From NCBI GenBank assembly GCA_030530685.1, contig JAUMUM010000001.1, forward strand, positions 155,843 to 219,842: a DNA stretch of 64,000 nucleotides. Direction: 5' to 3'. Source of the stretch: Actinomycetaceae bacterium. Its GTDB lineage: Bacteria; Actinomycetota; Actinomycetes; Actinomycetales; Actinomycetaceae. The notes below the pieces were generated by a model. The model was given only the letters and a program-made list of their open reading frames with translations, was not told where the DNA came from and made no database searches. The position numbers were made by a program, and so were the translations under genes. Of this stretch, positions 17,577 to 27,459 are shown one piece after another; the stretch's first letter is position 1, and every line of letters begins with the position of its first letter.

Positions 17577-18872
17577 TCACTGTGTCACGACTCCGGCCCT
17601 TCCCGCTCGGGCGGGAAGCCGCACGAGCGCGGCCAACCCGAGCACGAGGAAGCCCACCGCACACACGGTCAGCGCCGACGCGAAACTCATGCGTTGCACG
17701 CCATTGCCCGTCAGGAGCGGCCCGGCGGCCAGACCCGCGGCGTAAGCCAGGTTATACAGTGCGAACGACCCTCCGAGTGTGGGCGGGCGCGCAAGGAAGC
17801 CCTGCTCGCTGATAAGAGTCGTCGCCGGGGCGAGCAGCAGCGCCGACGAGACGCCGAGCGCAGCCATCCCCAGGCCGGTCTGCCACATGCGGTCGGCCCA
17901 TGCGATCACCAGGAACGATGCCGCGGCGCACGCCAGCCCCAGTCCGATGAGCAGCCTCGGCGAGGCCTTCGTGACACAGGCGCCGACGATTGGATTGGCG
18001 ACGATCGCGGTCAGCGACGTCAGGCCGAAGAGCAACCCGATGGCCAGGGCCGAAACCCGCAGGTGCACGGGAAGCACGGGTTCTATCCCCGAGAGCACTC
18101 CCGCGCCGATGGCGATGGCCACGACGATCGACGCCGAGCCTGGCACGCGCAAGACGGCCAGAGGACCGGCGGTGTCGTCCGTGACCCGCGGAGCTCCCTT
18201 GACGAGGAGGATCCGCAAGAGGCCGTCGACGAGCGCCACACCCGCGGCCAGCAGGAACGGCGAAGCCGTCGATTCGAAGTGCTCGACCATGAACCCGGCG
18301 AGCGGAGGGCCGACGAGCACGCCCAGCGTGATGGTCGACATCGCGATTCCCATCGCCTGGCCGCGCCGCTCGAAGTCCGTGGTGGCAGCGATGAGGGACA
18401 GTGACGCCACCCAGGACATGCCGCCGGCGATACCCTGGGCGAGCCGGGCCACCAGCAATAGCCAGTACGGCCCGCCGGTGGCGAACAGCAGCGTGGCGGC
18501 CGCTAGGCCGACCAGACCGATGAGGAGCGGAGTCTTCGGGCCGTGCCTGTCGACGATGCGGCCCGCAAAGAGCGTCGCGATGATCATCGCGATCGCGTAC
18601 GAGGCGAAGAGAATTCCGGTGGCTGCCGAGCCTCGCTCGACGACCGCCGGGAGCATCGGGAGCACCGGAACGGCCAGGCCGTGGACGAGCATGTCGGTAA
18701 ATAGCGCCGCCGATCCGACGACGAGTGCGCGGGTGGGCGTCGTCGACGGTTGCGCGGGAGTGGAGCCGGAGGCTTGCGCCCAGGCGGAGCCGGCCGCATC
18801 CGGAGTTTCCGTGGGTGAGTGCGCCGCGTCGTCTGCGCGCCGCGAGGGCTCAGAAGAGTCAATTGTTGTCAA
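17577..18872 (-). CDS. MFS multidrug efflux transporter
   Basis: 431 residues, major facilitator superfamily, DHA1/TetA-like. About 12 hydrophobic segments are visible, with a motif A-like loop FAGRIVDRHGPKTP (about residue 103) and a charged N-terminal tail of 45 residues. It is a proton-coupled exporter; the substrate cannot be read from sequence. The first codon appears to be TTG at 18872, overlapping the TetR stop (TTGA), and a good ribosome binding site is lacking, so the start is uncertain. Coupled to the upstream tetR gene, which is likely its repressor. Confidence 0.88.
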   Translation of the reverse strand: MTTIDSSEPSRRADDAAHSPTETPDAAGSAWAQASGSTPAQPSTTPTRALVVGSAALFTDMLVHGLAVPVLPMLPAVVERGSAATGILFASYAIAMIIATLFAGRIVDRHGPKTPLLIGLVGLAAATLLFATGGPYWLLLVARLAQGIAGGMSWVASLSLIAATTDFERRGQAMGIAMSTITLGVLVGPPLAGFMVEHFESTASPFLLAAGVALVDGLLRILLVKGAPRVTDDTAGPLAVLRVPGSASIVVAIAIGAGVLSGIEPVLPVHLRVSALAIGLLFGLTSLTAIVANPIVGACVTKASPRLLIGLGLACAAASFLVIAWADRMWQTGLGMAALGVSSALLLAPATTLISEQGFLARPPTLGGSFALYNLAYAAGLAAGPLLTGNGVQRMSFASALTVCAVGFLVLGLAALVRLPARAGRAGVVTQ

Positions 18873-19468
18873 GATGAGTAACTTTCTATCCGGGTGGCAA
18901 CCCCCCTTGCCAGCGCCGCGATGGTGGCGCCGAGTTCGCTGGGTTGCGGAAGGTCATCGGGTCGGGTTGCCGCCGTGACGGTCAGCCCTTGGAAGAGCAC
19001 CAGCACGAGACCCGCGACCGCGTCGGCCGAGGCACCGGCTGTGCCTTCAATGCCGGCGGCGATCTGCGCGCGCCAAGCATCGATGGTCGCGTTCTTCTCC
19101 GAGGTGTCGTCCAATGCGCGCGGTGCCACGAGGACCGTGCACGCGGCCAGCGCGCGGAAGCGTTCCTCCTCACGCAGCAGGGTGACGAAGTTCGTCAGCA
19201 GGCTCGAAAGCGTGCCGTCAGCCCCGTCTTCCCCGCCGTCCGTGGCGAAAATCCGCGCGCCGTATTCCTCCCAGCCCCACGCGAGCGCCTGCTCCAGCAG
19301 AGCGACTTTGGACCGGAAATGATGGTGCACGGCACCTCGTGTCACTCCGGCACGCCTGGCGACGTGCTCGAAGGTTGCCCCCCTCCACCCTTTTTCATCG
19401 AAGGCCATGAGCGCCGCCTTCAGTAGCGCCAGACGCGTTCGCTCCGCGTCCTCAGCAGTTCGTCTCAT
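18869..19468 (-). CDS. TetR/AcrR family transcriptional repressor
   Basis: 199 residues. The N-terminal HTH reads like AcrR: EDAERTRLALLKAALMAFDEKG, then ATFEHVARRAGVTRGAVHHHFRSK (residues 5-52). The ligand-binding C-terminal domain is all-helical. It precedes and overlaps the MFS exporter gene, so it should control the tetR-MFS operon. A 24-bp palindrome with 7-bp arms overlaps its own start codon, which argues for autoregulation. Confidence 0.92.
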   Translation of the reverse strand: MRRTAEDAERTRLALLKAALMAFDEKGWRGATFEHVARRAGVTRGAVHHHFRSKVALLEQALAWGWEEYGARIFATDGGEDGADGTLSSLLTNFVTLLREEERFRALAACTVLVAPRALDDTSEKNATIDAWRAQIAAGIEGTAGASADAVAGLVLVLFQGLTVTAATRPDDLPQPSELGATIAALARGVATRIESYSS

Positions 19469-19491
19469 ACATACAAGCTAACACGTATGTA
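19468..19491. promoter_or_regulatory. TetR/AcrR operator palindrome
   Basis: TACATAC (19468-19474) and GTATGTA (19485-19491) are exact complements separated by 10 bases, 24 bp in all. Size and arms match the E. coli AcrR operator as known from the literature. It abuts the tetR start codon. Confidence 0.75.
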
Positions 19492-19590
19492 AATCGAGGG
19501 CTACTGCCCGTCCTCGCTATCGAAGACATACACAACGGCCCCGTCCACACCCCGGCCCCGCCCGGAGCCGTCTCCGCCGGCGCCAGCCGC

Positions 19591-19926
19591 TTAGGCACCC
19601 ACTTCCTCCCACTGACCCCGGCCCGGCGGCAGCCCCACCGAGTCGAGCAATCCCGGAAAAAGCTCGTCAATGACGCCATCGCGCCGCGTGATGCGCCGGT
19701 GTCGCCCAATCGCCTCGGTGTGCATCAGCCCCGACTCGCGCAGCACCTTGAAGTGGTACGACATGGTCGACTTGGCGATGCCGTATTCGAAGTCTCCGCA
19801 AAACTGCGGCCCGTCGGAGGCGATCTTATCGAGGATGTCGCGGCGAACCGGGTCCGCGAGCGCAAAGAGCAGACGATCGAGGGTGATGTCCCCTGGCTTC
19901 GGGTGGTACAAACGCTCTTCCGCCAT
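19591..19926 (-). CDS. ArsR-type winged-helix regulator
   Basis: 111 residues from the ATG at 19926, preceded by GAAAGG. Winged-helix HTH of the ArsR fold: ITLDRLLFALADPVRRDIL (13-31), then STMSYHFKVLRESGLM (52-67) as the recognition helix. No cysteine cluster for metals is obvious (a single Cys at about 42), so it may sense small molecules or act as a simple repressor. It is divergent from an MFS exporter with a candidate operator between them. The upstream in-frame extension to 20106 is not used because it lacks family resemblance. Confidence 0.88.
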   Translation of the reverse strand: MAEERLYHPKPGDITLDRLLFALADPVRRDILDKIASDGPQFCGDFEYGIAKSTMSYHFKVLRESGLMHTEAIGRHRRITRRDGVIDELFPGLLDSVGLPPGRGQWEEVGA

Positions 19927-20136
19927 GGCTCGCCTTTCGCCGTCTGCGCTCATCGTACGCCCCGCGGCACGACGAAGGCCGGCCCATTCGCTTTGACACT
20001 CGACGTGCCCCGGAACTTCGCGGACGGTGCGGCTGCCGCAATCTACTCGGGCACCACCCACCGCCGGCGCGGGTCGCAACAGGAACGCGCAACCACCTCT
20101 TGACACTGACCGACGCGCGGGAGGATTCTTATTTCG

Positions 20137-20155
20137 TCAATCATCGAACTATTGA
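20137..20155. promoter_or_regulatory. Candidate ArsR-type operator
   Basis: TCAAT (20137-20141) and ATTGA (20151-20155) form an inverted repeat with 9-base spacing, in an AT-rich patch of the 329-base divergent gap (19927-20255) between arsR and the MFS gene. ArsR operators typically have such TCAA/TTGA arms. Nothing else is seen in the gap. Confidence 0.5.
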
Positions 20156-20255
20156 GATGAGGTCCGAGCACAGCGTCTCGTTCGCCGTCGGCCACACCCG
20201 TCGCTCAACTCCACTACCAAACCGTCCCTCAACTCCATTCCGGAAAGGTACCACC

Positions 20256-21575
20256 ATGAGCACAGATCGGCCCGGCCCACCGCAGGGCGCCGCCCCGCAC
20301 CGCGGAGGCCAGTCACGCCGCTTCGAGCCTTCGACCTCTCCGGCCGCAGGCAGCCCGTCGGCGTCGGCCCGCCGCGAGGTGCCACCTGACCGCACGCCCT
20401 CCCCGCCCCGCACGGCCAACGAACGAACGATGGGCCTCGTCTCCTTCTCCACGATGTTCGTCATCGGCACGGACACGCTCCTCGTCGCCCCTCTCCTGCC
20501 GCTCCTCCAGCACGAACTGGGTGTGAGCGTCTCCCGCTCCGGGTGGCTCGTCTCGGCCTACGCCCTCGGGTACGCGGTATGCGCCCTCGTCGCCGGCCCG
20601 CTCTCCGACCGCCGCGACCGCCGACGCGTTCTTCTGCCGGGCCTGGCCGCCTTCGCCCTCATGACTGCCGCCTGCGGCTGCACCTGGGATTTTTGGTCGC
20701 TGCTTGCCGCGCGCCTGCTCGCTGGCGTGGCCGGCGCCTTCGTGACACCGCAAATCTGGGCAGCCATCCCCGTGACAGTGCCGCCGTCGTCCATCGTCAA
20801 AACGATGGGCTACGCGACAGCGGGCCTGGCCACAGCCCAAGTGGCGGGAATCCCCATCGGTTCCTTCCTTTCATCGCTTGGCTGGCGCATCCCCTTCTTT
20901 GCCATCGCCGGCGTGAGCGTCCTGCTGTGGTTCCTCCTGCACGCACGTTTCCCGAATGTGCCTCCGGCTGGCGCCGCGCGGCAGGGCGCCCTCTTCGCCC
21001 CGTATCGCCAAGTGGTCCGCTCGCGCCCGCTCATGCTATCTCTGACGGCGTATCTCATCTTCCAAACCGGCACCTACGCGGCGATATCCTTCATCGGCTC
21101 GTGGTTCGCGGCCGACTTCGGTGCCAGCCAGAACGCGATCGGCACAGCGATGATCGTCATCGGCATGGGCAACGCTGTCGGCTCGTTCACGGGATCCCGC
21201 CTGGTCGCCAGACTCGGCATGCAGCGGTCGCACCTCTTCGGCATCGTCGCCATTTCGGCGGTCTACCTGCTCGCCATCGTCTCGCACGCCATGTGGCTTG
21301 CCGCGGCCGTCTTCTGCCTGGCCATGCTGGTGGCCGGCTTCCTCTTTCCCGTGCTCATGACCCAGCTGCAAAGCCTCACCGATCTGGCGCGAGGAACCGT
21401 TTCCTCGCTGGCGAATGCGGCCATGTACACCGGATCGACGATCAGCGGGGCGATCGGTGGCTACCTGCTCACCCGCTTCACCGGTTTCAGCGGCATCGCG
21501 CTCTTCACCGTGGCCGCATATATGGTCTCGCTCGGCCTGTACGCGCTGGGCGGCGCGTTCACGAGCGGCAAATAG
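20256..21575 (+). CDS. MFS transporter (DHA1, AraJ-like)
   Basis: 439 residues from the ATG at 20256 with GGAAAGG upstream. After a 60-residue Pro/Ser-rich tail come about 12 membrane segments. MFS motif A is in the loop AGPLSDRRDRRRVLLPG (about 112-128), with FVTPQIWAAIPV and ATAGLATAQVAGIPIGSFLSS further on, as in AraJ/NepI-type sugar or nucleoside efflux proteins. Likely proton-driven efflux of a small molecule. Divergent from an ArsR-type repressor that probably controls it. Confidence 0.88.
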   Translation: MSTDRPGPPQGAAPHRGGQSRRFEPSTSPAAGSPSASARREVPPDRTPSPPRTANERTMGLVSFSTMFVIGTDTLLVAPLLPLLQHELGVSVSRSGWLVSAYALGYAVCALVAGPLSDRRDRRRVLLPGLAAFALMTAACGCTWDFWSLLAARLLAGVAGAFVTPQIWAAIPVTVPPSSIVKTMGYATAGLATAQVAGIPIGSFLSSLGWRIPFFAIAGVSVLLWFLLHARFPNVPPAGAARQGALFAPYRQVVRSRPLMLSLTAYLIFQTGTYAAISFIGSWFAADFGASQNAIGTAMIVIGMGNAVGSFTGSRLVARLGMQRSHLFGIVAISAVYLLAIVSHAMWLAAAVFCLAMLVAGFLFPVLMTQLQSLTDLARGTVSSLANAAMYTGSTISGAIGGYLLTRFTGFSGIALFTVAAYMVSLGLYALGGAFTSGK

Positions 21576-21781
21576 GCAGCGAATAGGGTGGCTTGTTCGA
21601 CCGCGCGGCGACGAAGCCCGGCGCGCCCGGCAGCGTCCACGGGTGCGTTCGAGCTAAGAGGATATGCCCGGCACTCGATGCTAGCCAGGTGCCAGCGGCC
21701 GCGATTGGGCCGTTGCCCGACGGCGCTCACCGCTCCGACCGCCCAACGCTACGCACCCCTCGATTGCTCCCGCCCGCTCCC

Positions 21782-22726
21782 CTACCTCGTGAACCGCGCG
21801 CGGTAGGACGTCGGCGTGGTGCCGTAGCGGGCGGAGAAGTTCTGCCGCATGGTCACCGCACTGCCAAAGCCGCACGAGCGCGCGACCTTGTCGATGCTCC
21901 ATGCGGTCGTCTCCAGGAGCCTCCTGGCCTCGTCCAACCTGCGCGCCAGGACCCAGCGCGCCGGAGTCTGGCCGGTCGACTCGGCGAACCTGCGCGCAAA
22001 GGTCCTCACGCTCATGTGGGCGCGGGCTGCGAGCGCCGGTACGCTCAGCTCCCCGTCGAGGTTCGCCAGCGCCCAGTCGGCGACCCGGCCCACGGTGTCG
22101 TGCTCATGTTCAGCCACGGGCCTCTCCACGTACTGCGCCCGATTGCCTTCCCGGTGCGGGGCGAGGACCGCCCTCCGAGCAATGGTCGCAGCCGCCTCGG
22201 CTCCAAGCCGCCCGCGCACGAGGTGCAGGCACGCGTCGAGCGCGGAAGCTGTGCCGGCAGACGTCAGCACGTGGCCGGAGTCGACATACAAATCCCCCGG
22301 TCGCACCTCGACGGCAGGATAGCGCCTGGCGAGCGCGTCGGCGTGCATCCAGTGCGTCGTCGCTCCTCGCCCATCAAGCAGTCCGCTGGCAGCCACGGGA
22401 AAGGCGCCGAGGCACAGGCCGACGACGCACCCTCCGCGGTCGTGGACCGCACCCATCGCCGCCGTCAGGGCGCCGGCCGGCTCGGGCAGGTCCGGCGGCC
22501 ACGAGGGCACGACGAGCATGTCGGCCTCGGCCGCCGCCCGCTCAGGCCCGGCGACCTCGGTCAAGCCGATGTCCTCGGCAGTGTGCACCGCGCCGCCGTC
22601 GTCGCTCCACAGGAAGGTGGCCCACCCGCTCGCCAGACCCAGCCGCGTCACCTCGCCGAACACCAGCAGCGGCGAGGCGAGGTGGAACAGGGAGATGCCT
22701 TCGAAGACGTGGACGGCTATGCGCAT
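21782..22726 (-). CDS. GlxA family AraC-type regulator
   Basis: 314 residues. The N-terminal DJ-1/PfpI-like domain (residues 1-170) contains GGCVVGLCLGAF with the nucleophile-elbow Cys. The C-terminal AraC double HTH (about 215-310) is shown by LSVPALAARAHMSVRTFARRF and by IDKVARSCGFGSAVTMRQNFS. This is the GlxA/FtrA architecture: transcription activators with a ligand-sensing DJ-1 domain. The divergent cysteine hydrolase 186 bases away is the natural candidate target. Confidence 0.9.
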   Translation of the reverse strand: MRIAVHVFEGISLFHLASPLLVFGEVTRLGLASGWATFLWSDDGGAVHTAEDIGLTEVAGPERAAAEADMLVVPSWPPDLPEPAGALTAAMGAVHDRGGCVVGLCLGAFPVAASGLLDGRGATTHWMHADALARRYPAVEVRPGDLYVDSGHVLTSAGTASALDACLHLVRGRLGAEAAATIARRAVLAPHREGNRAQYVERPVAEHEHDTVGRVADWALANLDGELSVPALAARAHMSVRTFARRFAESTGQTPARWVLARRLDEARRLLETTAWSIDKVARSCGFGSAVTMRQNFSARYGTTPTSYRARFTR

Positions 22727-22912
22727 CGTTGTCCTTATTCCATCGAATGAGTGCCTTTCTGCCTCTCACTGTACTGCCGTCCCGACCCGAATAATCAAGA
22801 TGCGGTGGCCTGGGACCACGCGAACGGTTGCCCTCGCGGCCGGACTTCGAGGATCGGACGCGAGCACCGGCGCCCCGCCACCCAGATGCACTCGAGCGGG
22901 AGGAGAACGCCC

Positions 22913-24735
<1,823 letters not shown>

Positions 24736-25050
24736 GCAGCGTGTCGCGGCCTGCTTGACCGGTGAGCCCGGGCCGCTCCCGGCGTGGCGTGGCCAACTCA
24801 ACCGGGAGGCGAGGCAGGCGAGCGGCAGTCCGTGCTCGACCGGAAGGCGAGGCAGGCGCCAGAGGGCAGCGGCCGGCGGTGGAGGCCGCTGCCCAAACGG
24901 CCACGTCCGTGGCCCCTCGCTACCCTCTCTGCGCGCCTTTGAGCGCGGGTGGAAGACCGCCCGGCCACGGATGCAGGCCGGCCGGCCCAGCCCCGACCAC
25001 GGGTGCCGGCCCAGCCCGGGCGACGGGTACAGGCCCGCCCGGCGCATCGT
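24736..25050. repeat. Intergenic region with degenerate short repeats
   Basis: 315 bases without a supported gene. GACCGGTGAGC occurs at about 24728 and 24756. A related element ending in GGCGAGGCAGGCG occurs around 24807 and 24847. A stretch at about 24912-24937 repeats, with about 85% identity, the last coding bases of the tauE gene (25056-25081). Long frames here are shadows of high GC content. Confidence 0.5.
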
Positions 25051-25833
25051 CTATGGTGCCTCGCTGCCCTCCCTGCGCGCACGCCACAGCATTTGACCGG
25101 CCACGAAGAGCAGGTAGATCGACAGCAGCACATTGCCCTGGAATGGCGTGAAGACACCGGCCAGGTGGGAGCTGAAGGGTACGCACGCCGAGGCGGCCAG
25201 GCCTACAATAAGCCCCGCCCGCACGTCGACATTACCGCGTTTGGCGTTCGCCGCCGTACCCGAGATCGACCCCGGGATCATCATCAACAGGGACGAGCCA
25301 CGCGCCACCAAGTCGCCGATGCCGAAGAAGAACATCATCGCCGGCACGACGATGGCTCCGCCTCCCACGCCAATGGGACCGGCGATGACACCGGTGAGCA
25401 ATCCGGTCACCGCGAGCAGAAGAAAGGACACCCACGTCGTGTGAAACTGCGAATCGCGCACCGGGATCACGATCCACAGCGTGATGACAACAACGATCAG
25501 GAAGACGACGAAGGCACCTTTCACGACATTCAGAGGCAAACGGTCAAGGAGGCGACTGCCGAGCTGCGCGCCCACTGTGATGCCTAGCGCGAGGGCCAGC
25601 GCAACCAACCAGTTAATATTGCCGCGCAGCGCATAGCTCGCCACGCCCACCAGCGCCGTGGGCAACATCGCCGCAATCGACGTGCCCGCAGCAGTCTTGT
25701 GGCCCATGCCGACCCACATGGTCAGAAGCGGGACGATAACGGTCCCGCCGCCGATTCCGAACAATCCCGATAGCACACCGGCAGCCAGTCCGGTGACGAT
25801 GAGCCGCGAAACATGTCCGTCAATCGCTTTCAC
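25051..25833 (-). CDS. TauE/SafE family permease
   Basis: 260 residues, GTG start at 25833. About 8 membrane segments, with the paired glycine-rich motifs of the family: GVLSGLFGIGGGTVIVP (residues 16-32) and the repeat GVIAGPIGVGGGAIVVP (about 153-169). Members export sulfite or other sulfur-containing organic anions. No sulfur-metabolism gene is adjacent, so the substrate is open. A TATACT -10-like box ends six bases before the GTG and no Shine-Dalgarno is close, so the mRNA may be leaderless. Confidence 0.9.
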   Translation of the reverse strand: MKAIDGHVSRLIVTGLAAGVLSGLFGIGGGTVIVPLLTMWVGMGHKTAAGTSIAAMLPTALVGVASYALRGNINWLVALALALGITVGAQLGSRLLDRLPLNVVKGAFVVFLIVVVITLWIVIPVRDSQFHTTWVSFLLLAVTGLLTGVIAGPIGVGGGAIVVPAMMFFFGIGDLVARGSSLLMMIPGSISGTAANAKRGNVDVRAGLIVGLAASACVPFSSHLAGVFTPFQGNVLLSIYLLFVAGQMLWRARREGSEAP

Positions 25834-25889
25834 GCGGCCAGTATAGGTCTCCGGCAAGTGAGATCCTGGAAGCCATCGACGAACACCGG

Positions 25890-25928
25890 CGCGACTCGGC
25901 CGCCGGCGCGGTCGCCGCGCCGGGGCAA
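25890..25928. repeat. Third, partial copy of the island hairpin repeat
   Basis: The last 21 bases (25908-25928) are identical to the 3' half of the 45-bp hairpin at 30933-30977. The 5' half is diverged but still forms CCGGCGCG/CGCGCCGG pairing. It lies in the 288-base gap between tauE and the aminotransferase gene, which otherwise only shows three loose AATCCTGCC repeats. Confidence 0.55.
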
Positions 25929-26121
25929 CGCAGCAGTCATCGCCACCGCGGTGCGGCAAACGATCCTGCCGGGCAATCCGTCAATCTCGCGGGGCCGTCC
26001 GGCAATCCTGCCGGGAGTGTCGTCGATCCACCGCCCCATCCATCGATCTCGCCAATCCTGCCCCACACCTCGCCGCACTGCATGCTTGCGCCCCAGGAGT
26101 GTGGGCGCGGACAACGGAACT

Positions 26122-26925
26122 TCAGGTGCGCACGGGTGTCCTCGGCTCACGCTCGTAGGCGCTATGGAGCATCCTGACGAGGTCGTCACCGGCGTCGAGC
26201 TCGCGGTCCCCCAGGCGACTGACGGCCACGGCGGGCGTCCACGAGTTCATGACCACGGCCTGGAGGGATGTATTGATGTCCTGAAGGCCGATGGCTCGTG
26301 TCTGCTGGTCAATGCCAGCGCGGTCGAGTTGACGTTGGACGACCTGCATCGTGACTCCCGGCAGAAGAGCGGCGTCGGGCCACAGGACCCTCCGCCCATC
26401 CCAGAATGCGAGGTTCCAGATCGATGCCTCACTGAGGCGGCCTCGAGCGTCGAGGAAAGCGACGTCGTCGAAACCCCGACGGGATGCGCATCGAAGGAGG
26501 TGGGTCTTGGCGGCTTCTCCAACGTGCTTGATCCGCGGCAGGTAGCGCTCATGCCGGACGACATCGAGCGCCAGCGGACCTTCGGGAGCAGATGCAGGGG
26601 CGTCGATCTTGACCAGAATGTCCAGGTCGGGGGTCTGCGGTGAATGCGTGAACTCCCCCGGGCGCGACGAAATGTAGCAGGCTAGCGAGGCATCGGCCGG
26701 CCCCGCGTCAATCGCAGCGGCGAGTGCTGCGCGAACTTCGCCGTCGGGCAGGTGGGTGCCGAACAGTTCGTCGCTCGCCGAGCGCAGGCGGGCCAGATGC
26801 AGCTCCAATCCGCGCACGGCACGGCCGCGTGTCTGCATCGCGGTGAAGTGAGCGAATCCCGCAAACGCCAGTGGTGCGAGATCGGCAATGGTGGCAGGCT
26901 TGTGGTTGTAGTGGACGCGTAGCAT
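26122..26925 (-). CDS. Class IV aminotransferase-like protein
   Basis: 267 residues, PLP fold type IV (branched-chain aminotransferase / 4-amino-4-deoxychorismate lyase family). The candidate PLP-binding Lys is in VGEAAKTHLL (about residue 140), followed by RGFDDVAFLDARGRLSEASIWNLAF, where the conserved Glu and Asn sit. Members make p-aminobenzoate or transaminate amino acids. There is no pabAB gene nearby, so the precise role is not assigned. The start is ATG at 26925, only 25 bases from the divergent merR start, so the promoters overlap. Confidence 0.85.
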   Translation of the reverse strand: MLRVHYNHKPATIADLAPLAFAGFAHFTAMQTRGRAVRGLELHLARLRSASDELFGTHLPDGEVRAALAAAIDAGPADASLACYISSRPGEFTHSPQTPDLDILVKIDAPASAPEGPLALDVVRHERYLPRIKHVGEAAKTHLLRCASRRGFDDVAFLDARGRLSEASIWNLAFWDGRRVLWPDAALLPGVTMQVVQRQLDRAGIDQQTRAIGLQDINTSLQAVVMNSWTPAVAVSRLGDRELDAGDDLVRMLHSAYEREPRTPVRT

Positions 26926-26950
26926 GCGATGAGCCTAGAAGGTGACACCA

Positions 26951-27319
26951 GTGGCAGAGGCAAGCCCGACCGGATCCCACCTTCGCATCGGGCAGCTTTC
27001 GGCTCAAACCGGAGTCTCCCCGCGAATGTTGCGCTATTACGAAAACAAAGGGGTCCTCGCGGCCTCACGCTCTGCCTCGGGCCAACGGCTCTTCGACGCC
27101 GACGCCGTAGAGCAGGTTCGTTACATTCGTGAACTGCTGGACGCCGGCCTCCCGCTGCGTGCCGTCCGTGAACTCATCGACTGCATTCACGAACCGGGAA
27201 GGATCGAGCCCTGCGCCGTGCCACTGCTGCTGGAGCATCTCGACGGCTACAACCGCGAGATCGCTAAGTTGACCTCCACTAGGGCGACTCTTCAAGGCCT
27301 CATCGATGCCTCAGGTTGA
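26951..27319 (+). CDS. MerR family transcriptional regulator
   Basis: 122 residues from GTG at 26951, eight bases after AGAAGG; the GTG at 26942 would have no spacing to that site. MerR-type winged helix LRIGQLSAQTGVSPRMLRYYENKGVL (about 10-35) followed by the RSASGQRLFDADAVEQVRYI wing and a dimerisation helix. One Cys in DCIHEP and another in EPCAVP (about 74-86) could bind a metal, but the pattern is not that of known metal sensors. Divergent from, and likely regulating, the aminotransferase gene. Confidence 0.88.
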   Translation: MAEASPTGSHLRIGQLSAQTGVSPRMLRYYENKGVLAASRSASGQRLFDADAVEQVRYIRELLDAGLPLRAVRELIDCIHEPGRIEPCAVPLLLEHLDGYNREIAKLTSTRATLQGLIDASG

Positions 27320-27459
27320 GAGTCGGCGATGCCTCGAGCTCAGCCCGGATAGTCAGCAACTCATCGGCGTCATGGCGACGGCAGGACCCGCTCCTTCCTG
27401 CTCAAAACGCCCCGCTGCCCGGCTCAACCTTCGCAGGCCAACCGGGCGGCCCGCTCACA

